Below are positions 37,201-49,200 of a DNA stretch of 64,000 nt, piece by piece (the stretch's first letter is position 1; each line of letters begins with the position of its first letter). Under the pieces are notes generated by a model. That model was not told the DNA's origin, ran no database searches, and saw only the letters and a program-made list of their open reading frames with translations. A program made the translations under genes and the position numbers. Source of the DNA: Shinisaurus crocodilurus (Eukaryota > Chordata > Lepidosauria > Squamata > Shinisauridae); assembly GCA_021292165.1 (NCBI GenBank), contig CM037876.1:39046575-39110574 (forward strand), read 5' to 3'.

Positions 37201-40200
37201 GTGTGCACTGCAAACCATTGGATCTATTTCAGCTTTTCAATAAACTCTCACATGCGTGTGCACATGCACAGAGACAGACTCAAAAAGAGTGTTATAACCA
37301 GTTTGCAAATGCCTTGAGCTATCAAGTTTTGGGTTGCACTCCTTTATTTAGTTAAAAATGCATACATTTAATCAAAGTCAGAGGAATATTACCATGCACA
37401 ACTAAACGTAGGCTACACCTGCAGAAGATCTATCCTTACTATCTCAAACATCAGTTTGGATTATATTCAGTAGTCATCATGCAAAGAGAAAAGCTCCCAC
37501 TAAATTTTAAGTAGGCATTTGCTGCCTATCTGAAATGCAGCATATCTGTTTTGCCCCTCTTATTATTTGTATGCTCAAGAAATGCTGAAGCAACCTGATC
37601 AAGCTGTTTTGTATCTAATGATTCACACTGTGACTAACTGGCTGCTGCTATCTCCTTGTTTCCCTTCATCACATGGTGATAATTACAATGATCTAATTAG
37701 AAAGCCTCTTGTGTGGGGCTGTGATGGATGTAGTCCTGGAAGGACTTGTTGTTTCAAACTCTGTGATGAGAAGCATGTCTGCCTGCCTAACTAACTCAAA
37801 TGTATAATCATATCTGAACTGATTATGTGTACGTGGTATCTTTTTTGTGTGTTGCCACTAGTAAAAATAGCACAATCATTTTTTGTTCCCCCACCCCTCT
37901 TGTGTGGCTTACATTTGCACGGAAATCCAACTGGGAGTCCTATAAAGCATCTAGTTTATATTAATGCATAGATGTCACATTCTTCCCATTCCCTTCGGTG
38001 TGTTCAGCTCCGTATGTACTAGTTTTTTGCCACTAGCCCATTTTCTGTTGACAGCCCTTCTGTATACAGAAAGCCATGTCAAGGAAGAAATGGGCTAGTT
38101 GAAGCATAAGGGATCAATTAGTTTTCCCCTTAGGACATATCAGTAAACCATGAGGTTAATTCCACCCCCACCCCCCAAGGCAAGTCTCAAATAATCCTTC
38201 CTTTCTTATATTGTTTTTAGATGTAGGGTTGTATATGTATTTGTTTAATTTCTTCATTCTTATATCAAAAAGTGTGTCATTTATTAAAATTAGTTGCAGT
38301 GTTTTCATGAATCATTTGGTTCCATTTGTGGGAACAATTGAAGTTAATTGAGGGCCAAAACAGACATCACTTTAAATACGTATCTAGCAGCTTTATTTAT
38401 TTATTTATATTTACTTTAGAAGAGATGAAGGGGGCCCAATACAAATCTTAAAAGCCTCCCTACCCTCCATGCTAGGGTCCTCCTGCACCTAAAATACAGT
38501 AAAAATGAAGAAGAAAAAACATAGCTGCTACAGATATAAGACCCTCAGGAGACTTTTCAGTAGGTGAGAGACCTAGCAGTCTATTTGATTTGGCTGTTAT
38601 ATGGAGGTCAAAACCCTGAAATCATAGGCAGAAAGTGTAGGAATTGCTCTAGATGTAGGAACATTTTTTGGAAGCCAGTGGGTTGCCTTGAATACTGAAG
38701 GCAGAGGTGGGAGAAACAACCTAAAAGGGTTGTTTTCCTTAAATTAAAAAGCCACATAATGATTATGCTTTTGGGCTTGCACTGCTTATGAAGATTGCAC
38801 CAAAATGTGGTATATGAAATGGCCTCTTTGGCTCATGGCAAACAAGTTAAGATGATATTGTCACCTCAAAAGAAGAAGCAGCCCCCCCACTTGAATGAAG
38901 CAATTTAGCATGAATGAATATTGGAATCAAATGCATATCTTGTACATTGTTGTTTCCTTATTTTTCACTCTACTCAACATTAGAATAAGGATCAAAGTAC
39001 ATGGTGTGTTAATCGTGTAGCACGGGTTCCAAGGGTGTGTCCATCTGCACACGTATGCATATACAAGCACATACATACACACAAACAAACATACACACAA
39101 AAAGCCTAGGGGTAAGGGAAGAGATTTCCTTGCTATCACTAGCAAAGGAATCCCTGGGGTTTGTCTTGCCAGTGCTAGCAAAGAAACACCTTCCCTTATC
39201 TCCGATCTCTCATCAGAGATAAGGGAAGGGTTCCTTTGCTAGTGCTAGCACTAGCAGGGGAATCTCTGAGGTGTCTCTTGCTAGGACTAGCAAGGGAAAC
39301 TCCAGGCAGCAGATGCAGATGCAGGGGATCTGGCAGGCCATACTCCTTGCACTCCTGGTGTAGCATGGAGGCTTATCTTTTTATTTTTAATTCCAAAATA
39401 AGTGTGTGCGGCCCCAATTCAGATCAGGACCTCACCGTTTGCTTCCCAAAATTCCCTACCTTTTGCACAGAGGTTAAAATAAGAAAAAAAACCCTCAATT
39501 GGCATCAATCTCCATTATGACATCTCCTTGTTAAAATCACAGAAGCACCCATCTCTAAGAAATGGCATACTAGTTGCTCTCTGCACAATTTTGCACTAGA
39601 AGTATACAAATTGTTGGCAGAATGTGAGTGCAATACATCTCACTTTGAAACCGGTGGTGGAATTGCTCTCTGTAGGGAGTAGAGTTACCAACTTTGGGGG
39701 GGGGGGGCAGGCTCTTGTGTCTTTAACTGCTGTATGACAAAAGGAAAGTCAGAAGTTGAAATCTTTCCCATCATTGTAGCTGCAAACTCAGAAACACTTC
39801 GCCAGCTATTATTGTTTTTTTTGTTATATGGATGTTGAGGGGCAGGAACCCTATCAGGAAAAAAAGTACTGGCAACCTTAGAGAGGAGGAGTAGGAAGAT
39901 CCAGGGTGCATGGCATGCTTCGGGATGGCAGATTGTGGCTCCTAATCATCCACTTTGATTTGCTTGGAAAGTTGGTTACAGTTGCATGAGGAACTGACTG
40001 GGGAAAAGTTCTGAACATGGAAGGTGATCTAAATGTAAGAAATTGTATTTGTTTCTTGTATAAAGAATTTATAAAAGGTATTAAAGGATTTGATTTTAAG
40101 GTTCTGAGAGTGGGAAGACACGGGAACCAAGGGAAACAAATATTGGAGCAAAAGCAGGTGGAAAGGAAAATTGGGTTGGCATTTGCCATCAGTTTCAGCC

Positions 40201-43200
40201 CATCATATGACCATATTTCCATACATATTTGCACCATTTGGTGCAAGTTTTTAAAGAATGACATATATTAGCTTGTTTTTCTTCACAGGAAAACAACTGA
40301 GGTCTAAAATTCAGCTACAAATGTAACAGGTGTTATGCACAGGGAGCTTTATATAAGTTGAAAGTGCAGCCTCCTGCAATCTCCTAGGTTCTTTGCTTAT
40401 TGTAAAGATACAAAAATCTACTATTGAAACTGACAAACTGACATTTTCTTTGAAATTTCTTTGTAGCTGAATGCCTTTTATATTCAGATTAATAAGAGTA
40501 TTAATAATCATCTTACTTGATGACACTGAAAACATACATATATAAACTAGCACAGATCATACAGACAAGTATGACTGCAATGTGCTTTGCAATTATGCAG
40601 TGTGTAACCCATTAAAATTAGTTAATTGCAGGCCCTGAAATACACATAAATTTAATCAAATTCAAAAATCAACATGTGTCCTTGCAATTTAGTTTATATA
40701 GTTTGTTAGCTCCCTGATTTCCAGCCAGACAGTTACTAAAAAGAAACCAAATAATAGATAAATCTATTAGTGCAATTCATAAGATACTTTAAATGTTGGG
40801 GATATAGAGTGACACATACACATAAGTATTGTTAACACTTGGCTGGCTGGGGCATGCTGGGAGTTGTAGGAGTTTTTTCTTTCTAAACATGCATAGGATT
40901 GTTCCCTAAAGGAGAAAATATTTTTAGTAACACACATCATGATTGACTTTGAAATCATAATCTAATGTTCCTTCCCAATTTTCAGCTTCCTGGTCAGTTT
41001 CATGGTGGATGCTCGAGGTGGTGCTATGCGGGGTTGCAGACACAATGGGCTTCGAATCATTATTCCACCCCGGAAATGCACTGCTCCGACTCGAGTTACC
41101 TGCCGGTTGGTCAAACGTCATAGACTGGCCACAATGCCTCCAATGGTGGAAGGAGAAGGTCTGGCTAGCCGTCTCATTGAAGTTGGGCCTTCAGGTGCTC
41201 AGTTTCTTGGGTAAGATTCTGTTTAATTACCCAAAACAAAAATTAACATGAAATAAATGTTTCTTTCTACTTGTGATCTGCTCTGGGGTGGATCAGCACT
41301 TCCACACTGGAAGTGAAAAGGTTGTCTGTTGTAGCATATGGTGATGGGGCGGGCCCTGCAGTGCAAAGTGAAACACTGTTAGACCAGCAATAATTCAATA
41401 AGCTTGTACTGTATGCCTTTTAATTTAAAGCACCAATAGCTACTGTGCAAGGTTTAGTGTGCTTCCTGGAATAAGTCTGTTTAATCCATGCTGGGCTGTT
41501 GAAGCAGAAACAAAATTGTGATTATAGTCAATTAATTACATATTCCACATTTTTATTTAAGGGTAAATAAAAAATAGCATCAGAAATGTTGTAAATACAT
41601 ATATAATGCTTGTTGAAAAATGCAACACAAGCTCAAGCTCCCTTCAGGAGGAGCTTATGTTATCTCACTGGATATTTTGTCAGTAATTGGGACTGCCTGG
41701 GAAGCACAAACCTATGATTTTTCTGGGGCCAAAGCAATAGAACAACTTAGACATTTTCTATTATTGCATTTTATCCTCTATATTGCAGTACCCCACAGAA
41801 AGATCAGACATGCTGCACTTGTTTTAGAAATTTCCTGCTGAAACTAGCAGTTAACACTTTTATTTGATCAGCAATTTTCCTTATCAATGGTGGCATCCAA
41901 AACTGGATGATCAAAGGAAACCCCCTCTGCTTAGAGCGAATGGCTTCAGCTGGAAACAGATAAAAGGATGAAGATGCAAGAGGAGCAGCTTAAATCCATT
42001 GTGAAGCAAATCCAAACACATTTAAGGCCCTGTAGCCCCAAGAAATTCAGCCAATTTTCTTTATTACTATTTAGTTCTGGAGAATGAGATTTCAGAAGTT
42101 ATGGGAGGTGGTTAGTTGTTCGATTTAGAGTGCAGCATAGCAGGGGAATTCATCAACAATTTCCCCCATTATTTTGTTGCTACGTTTCAATAGATGAAGT
42201 ATTATATTCCAAAGCTAGAAGCAATCGGCAGATGCACATCTGTAACTAAGGTGTTGCTTCTAGGGTTTACATGAAGCTCCATCAGAACTAGATAATTCTT
42301 TAAATAAATGCATCAAACCCAAAAGTAAAGAATGCCTTTGCTGTCACATTTGTATTTTCAGTTCTTCTCTTCCTTTATCTACCTGTTTCTCCTCCTTCCA
42401 ATACACTCACAGTAAAATCAACAACTTTTTTTTTCCTCTCAGCCTCGTGAGGAATGTCTATGAAAACTCACATGTGTTACGAGTTTTCCTATCATTTCTC
42501 AAGGCTACGTCTTGTACCGCTGGCACTTTCCTGGGTGGCGTCCTGGCAGTGAAATCAGAGTCACTGAACACTTCCTGCCAAGCCAAAACTTACTGTAATG
42601 CATTTGCTCATCAGTCCTGAAGACTGGATCTTGCTCCCATTAATATCAGAAGCAAGGTTAACATATCACTGAACCTACTGAAGACAAGATAAGGTTCTTA
42701 ATCTTTGTGTGGGAAGCTCATTTGATGAATTCTTGTGACCAGTGGGGCATACATAAACAAAATCAAGGCAGAAACTTGTTCAGTGTACAGCTTAATTCCA
42801 CTTTGAGCAGACAGTGGCACTGGGATTCTGAAAAAAAATACATAAAGCTTATTTATTTTCTTTCTTTCACTGCTGCTTTGGATGTACTCAGTAAACTTCA
42901 CCTGCCTACGGCTCCTCCCCCACTTAATGAGGGAGAAAGTTTGGTCAGCCGAATCCTTCAGCTGGGGCCTCCAGGGACCAAATTTCTTGGGTAGGAGAGA
43001 CTTAAAACAAATTGATGGATGCTGGCCTTCCCATTCTTCTCCTTCTGCAATATTATTTTTATGTCATTGTGCCCATGACATTGTCCCTTTCTATGATTTT
43101 AAATTTTGTATACCTAACCTTTAGTGGACCATTTTCCAGCCCCTGTGGTATGTGGTTTTTGTTTTGGTGATGTTTGTACCTTTTCTTAAAGTTCCTTGAC

Positions 43201-46200
43201 CTCCACTTTTGATTTAGCATGAGAACTTCCTAGTTGTAAAATGTACCAGTCATTATAGCTGTTGTGTGCTTGATGTCTGTAGCAAAGCAACCTGGACTGG
43301 AACTTAATGAATCTACTGTATAATTTTTTTGCCTCTGTTGTCACCAAACACAATGGTGGTATGTTATATGTTCAATATAACATAGTACTTGGCATGATAC
43401 ATACAAGATGGCCTATGTAATTCAATTATTCTTGTGATACTATTAATACACAGAATATTTATAGTTTTTATAAAAGTGGAAAATACAAGTTATGATGAAA
43501 TATTTACATATATATATACAATATGTGCACAATGAGCAAAATTTTGATTTTTCCACTATTTCTTTTGGCATTTTCTCTATACAATATAAGTCTGGAAAGT
43601 GCCAGTTGAAATAAAGAGCCAATTTAAAATCAGTGGGAATTGATAACAAATGTGGTGTATTGCTTAAATTGATGTTTCCCCCTCTAGTATAAGTAAGATC
43701 ATAATTTTTCTTTGAAGTGTCCATATGTGTATATACATACATAACAGTAGATTCTGCATGATAAATGTGATTGCACAGGATTCCACACATCAAAACAAGC
43801 TTCAGTTGTGTGGGTTTTATTCATATCTAAAACCAAAAAAATCTACAGATGCTATACAAACCCCTGCTACTTTGGCAAGTACAGTAGACACTATGTGTGG
43901 GAGGGAAAGTGGGAGTATAATGCTTGCTGGTCATAACAAGTTGCAATGCCAAAGTGCAGCTAGTGTGCTTTTTTCAGGATCGCATCCAGGAATGGTAAAG
44001 AAGCTCGCAGAATTCCAGGTCACTTTGTAACAGACTGAAAAAAAACCCACCCTGTATTGATTTTTCCCCTGTTGTCACAATCTTTTAACGTGCTCTGTTG
44101 CTGTAATAGGCCTGTGATTGTTGAAATCCCTCACTTTGCGGCTCTACGTGGTAAAGAAAGGGAGCTGGTGATCCTGCGCAGTGAGAATGGAGATAACTGG
44201 AAGGAACATTTCTGTGAATATACAGAAGATGAGCTAAATGAAATCCTAAACGGAATGGATGAAGGTACACAGTTTGACAGGCAAGGCATGATAAAGAGTT
44301 GAAAGCCACAGAAAGGAAATTAAGGCTGCAATCTTATAACTACTTACATGGTTCCATCAAGAGGCAACCCTAACTCATCATAAATTCTTCTGTCAACTAC
44401 CTTTTCACTCAATATTATAGCACTAGTTACCAATTAGGAAGTTTAGCATGATCTGGGGGTAGAGTTCACAAACTTATATGCAGCCATAGAGAAGTCTAAT
44501 TCTGGAAAATGGAACATATGAGTTTTGTATTGGATTAAAAATTGGCCCTTGCAAGTAGCATATAATAACTTTCAAATTTTGTAGCTAGGGTGTTGTAATT
44601 TGGTTGGTCAATGCCCTGTCTCAAAACTAAGTAAATTTCCCCCCCCAGAAGCTAATGTTTTATAGACACATCTTTCATTATAATTTGCAAATGTCAAACT
44701 AAAGAAATATTAGGAGAGAATTATGACAAGTTCAATCACTACATAGTCAATCTATTTCTCACATTGCATACACCGAAGGATTAAATATCCATCTCCTCCA
44801 AACATACGGTCCTTATTATGCCTAAGTATGATTTCCTAAATATTTGATTATATGAACATTCAGTGTAAAACAGGGTACTAGTTTTATACATAACTTCAGC
44901 TGTGATGCTCCAACCATTGTACAAGCAATTGCACACAGTTCCCATGGAAGCTAACGGAATGAGTACTATGCTAATTCTGTAATATGGCCTGGAGCATTTG
45001 TTAAGTATATGCATAAACAAGTTTTGTTTCTTAGTAAAATTATGTATTTGTTTCTTTAGATTTGTTTATTTATATCCTGCTCCTCCAAGTAGCAGGATAT
45101 ATATGGTTCTCCTTCCCACTTTATCCTTACAATAACCATGTGATGTATATTAAATGAGATATATTTTCTGGTCCAAGATCATCCAGTGAGCTTAATGACT
45201 GAGTCAGGAGCTGTGTCTCCACAATCCTAGTCTGGTACTCTAAGCTCTCACTTCTGGAAATATGTAGACTACAACCGAGTATAGGTCCCCCATAAACAGT
45301 TTTTAAAATTTAAATGGAAGTGGTTGTGTAGGAGAAGGATCTTGCGAATTGTGCCCATGAGATGAAAATCAAGCTCTGAATCCACTAAATTCAATTTTTA
45401 TGAGGGTTAGTCTGGCTCTGATTTTTGTGATCAGAAGCACAGTTTGTATTTTATGCTTTCTCTCCCTCCCATTCTCTTTAGCATTAAATTTTAAATAGTA
45501 TTTATGAGACCATTCCATTTAGACATGGGTACATTATGAACATATTCACAGTTGATTGAAATCTACGTGCGGTTTATATATATGGACTGCTTTCTTTCTG
45601 GAAATGTCGATGTTTACTGTATGAAATAATTATGGTTTAACAATGTCCTCTTTTTACTCAGTGCTTGACACTCCAGAAGAGCTGGAGAAGAAACGGATTT
45701 GCCGTATCATCACTCGGGATTTCCCACAATACTTTGCAGTGGTATCCCGGATCAAACAAGACAGTAATCTCATTGGACCTGAGGGTGGTGTGCTAAGCAG
45801 CACAGTAGTACCTCAAGTACAGGCAGTCTTTCCGGAGGGAGCACTAACCAAGCGAATTCGTGTTGGTCTTCAGGTAAGAGAAACTGGGTTAAGGCATTGC
45901 ACTTCTTGACCAGCGTCATCTCTGTTAAGGTAGACTGGAGTTCCCTTTCATTCCCTTCAGCTCTTATTTCTCTGGTTTCTCTGCTCTGCATTTTACTTCC
46001 CCTGAATTCCAGTTTATCCTAGTGATGGGTGAACTGGCCCTGTCATAATCTGTAATTTATTCATCGTTATGATATTTTGAAGTAATCATTAATATATATA
46101 TATTAAATTAAAGGTTAAAGCCTTTCTGAGAGGCTACAAAGCCTCACACTTACAAAACTTGGCCGGAATTGTCCTTGGAAATAGTGCTATAGGATCCAGG

Positions 46201-49200
46201 GATGGGGACTCGGACTCGGGGACTCGACTCGTGAGTCCGACTGAGTCCCCCCTCTGACTCGAGTCCCACTCGAGTCCCAATAATTTATGTGGGACTCGAG
46301 ACTCGACTCGGGACTCGAGCCCAAGGATTCCGCCGCCCTCGCCTCTGCCACCACCGCCGCCGCCGCCCTCACCTCCTCCTCCTCCTCCTCCGCTGCTGCC
46401 GTCGCCATCGCACACAGCACGCCGCGTCACGCCGCCAGCACCGTCACTCTGTTTTTGGTGGGGTTGCTGTGGTTCCTCCCGCCAGAAACAGAGCGCTGTC
46501 GCTAGCGGCGAGATGCGGCATGCCACGTCACACCGCCAGCGCCGTCGCTCTGTTTTTGGCGACGGCGGAGGAGGAGGAGGAGGAGGAGGTGAGGGCGGTG
46601 GCGGTGGTGGCGGTCGTGGCAGAGGCGAGGGCGGCAGCGGCGAGGTGAGGGCAGCGGCGGTGGAGGTGAGGGCGGCGGAGGTGGAGTGAGGGCAGCGGCG
46701 GTGAGGTGAGAGCGGCAGAGGGGCGGTGGCGAGGTGAGGTGTCGAGGCGGCAGCGACTCGAGCGGCGCAGAGAATGCTCCGCACCGCTCAGAAGAGCGAG
46801 TTTGGGCCGCTCCGCCGCGGAGAACTATGAGCCCAGGGAGGGCTCGTAATACATCCCTGCCCCCGGCGGCGGCAGGAGTAGGGACGAGGGAAGGACAGTG
46901 AGTGGTGGCGGCAGCGGCTCGTGGAGGGAGCAGGAGGGTCTCCGCGGGAGGAAGGGCAGCTCTTCTTCCTCTCGCGGAGACCCTCCCGCTCCCTCCATGG
47001 GCCGCCGCTTTGGGAGTGACTCGGACTCGGACTCGACTCGAGTCACCATTTTGGACCTCGGACTCTAGACTCGACTCTAGATTCAGGTCCAGACTCAGGA
47101 CTCGACTCGGGACTCGGGACCAAGGACTCTTCAACATCCCTGATAGGATCATGTAATGTTTCCAGGAGCTATATGGAAAGAAAAAAAAGATGGCTCCATA
47201 TAGCGGCTGTAAACAATGTTATGTAATCGTCTAGTGCAGGGGTCTTCAAAAGGCCGCGGGCCACATCCGCCCGCGGGCTTTAGCGCCGACTAGAGGCCCT
47301 GCCGCTGGATCTGCCCCGCCAGGTAACTGGAAAAGGCGTGGGGGAAACCCCGAGCTGGCGCCCGCCAATCGTGAGTAGCCCCTTCCCCTGGGAATAAACA
47401 TCTGTTCGGCGGGCTGCTAGCTGAGAGGGCGCCCAGAAGCAGGGGCCGGAAAGGAACACGTGTGCCGGCTGCAGCAAACTCTGCCCTTCGGCCCCCTCCC
47501 GGCCCGGTGGGTGGGCGCTCTGCTGCCCCTTCCCGGAGGACTCACGCCGCCGCGTTACCATGCTGATGCGGAGCGGCCGGAGGCTCAACGGCCTCAACGG
47601 CGGCCTGTCACTGGCCGGTTGGGGCGCCGCGTCGTGCACGCTTGCCGCAGGGTTCCTGGCAATGCGCAGCCGCTGATGGCGCTGCCACGCGCCAGGCCTC
47701 ACTCAGCGCCTGCTCGGCTCCGCCGCCGCCGCGTCCAACGTGGTGCACGGGCGACGACTACTTCCATGCCGGCATCTGATACTCCCGGTGAGTCGCAGTC
47801 GCCCGAGTGGGGAGCGCCAGCCGTGGGTGCTGCACTCCGCTCCGCACCAGGGTGGGCACCGGGGAGCCCCTCTGTCGCCTCTGGCCCAGCGGGACCGGCC
47901 CTGATGCCCACAGGGCTAGCCACTCTAACCCTGTGGCGCAGGGGGGGCAACTGCACCCCATATTCTGGCCTCCACACTCGGCTCTGCCGCTGCCCCGCTC
48001 ATCCCAAGCGGCAGAACCCGGAGCTGGTGTGGCCCAAGATCCGGAGGGGGAGTGCAGAAATTCAAACAGCACCCCCCGCCCCACACACGCCGGCCCCCCT
48101 TATGGTCCATGGAGGAGTCAGTGGCTCCGTGGAGCCCCTCCCCCCAGTCTCTGTGTTTGCACTTTTAAGGCTGTGATCCTTGTATTGTTTTTTTCTGTTT
48201 TTTTGCGCTACAAATAAGATATGTGCAGTGTGCAAATCAAGCCTTTCTATTCTGTTTGTGCTTTTAAGGCTGTGATCCTTATATTGTTTTTTCCTGTTTC
48301 TTTGCACTACAAATAAGATATGTGCAGTGTACAAATCAAGCCTTTCTATTCCTTTTTAAAATGTATTTCAATTTTAGACAGCAAAATAATTTATAATTTA
48401 TTTATTATTAATTGAATAACTTTCCATTTAATCAAGTAAAAAAAAGGACCGTGGTCCTTTTTTTTTTATTGATCCATTCATTCATATTTTTTTCAAACTA
48501 TAGTCCGGCCCCCCAACAGTCTGAGGGACCATGAACTGGCCCCCTGTTTAAAAAGTTTGAGGACCCCTGGTGTAGTGTCATTTCCAGGGGCAATCTTGGC
48601 TCCATTTTGAAAGTGCATGGCAGGAGCCATGTTTCTTTGCCTCTTGGAGAGGCTTTTACGTGTAAATATTTTTTTAAACACAAAGAAGAAAATAGGTAAA
48701 AGGCCCTCAGACCACACTGTATACAGTAAGTTTACTGAGAACCTCCCCACACCCCGCCACTCCAACCATGCAGATCATGCAGGGCAGACACAGTAAATAC
48801 AAATTAATCATGTTGAATTGCATTTTTTAATAGTTGGGTCTGTGTCAGGGCTTGTTTTATATTCGAGAATTACAAACCTGCCAGATCTGACTTACAAGTT
48901 TCAGTGGCACCATTAAATATATCTAGGATAATTTCTAGCATTAATTCTAGACTCAGAGGATGTACAGTTGGCCACAGTTCATTTGCATCTATGTTACTGG
49001 ACCCCAGATGTGGATTTATTAAATTAACACTACAAAAAAGCAATCATGATATGATTGCACAAATGATTGCATCCTTTTTTGGTGAGTGTTATACTTATGT
49101 GCACATGTGCTGATGCACATGTGTAAAACACCACACAAAATCTTGAATCTGCCACATATATTGCTTTTTTTGCCATGTGTTACTGTGTTTGAAAAGTAAA

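Larger units (their letters stand above)
32593..40985. other. Intron containing the 36-nt cassette; sparse repeats
   Basis: 8.4 kb. Listed repeats are at 33757, 35925, 36212, 39100 and 40836. 32600-33750, 33850-35900, 36330-36700, 36800-39090 and 39320-40830 contain no gene or clear repeat that I can support. 37560-37800 has AT-rich TAATTA-type motifs and no repeat signature. Confidence 0.7.

Noticed and set aside
37567..37794. 75-codon plus-strand frame
   Set aside because: No splice sites in the right phase and no family resemblance; it is better seen as possible non-coding DNA.
46134..48217. Several long open frames on both strands (up to 238 codons), Pro-, Arg- or Glu-rich
   Set aside because: They lie inside two GC-rich hAT elements bounded by target duplications, come from triplet runs, overlap each other in many frames and match no protein I know.
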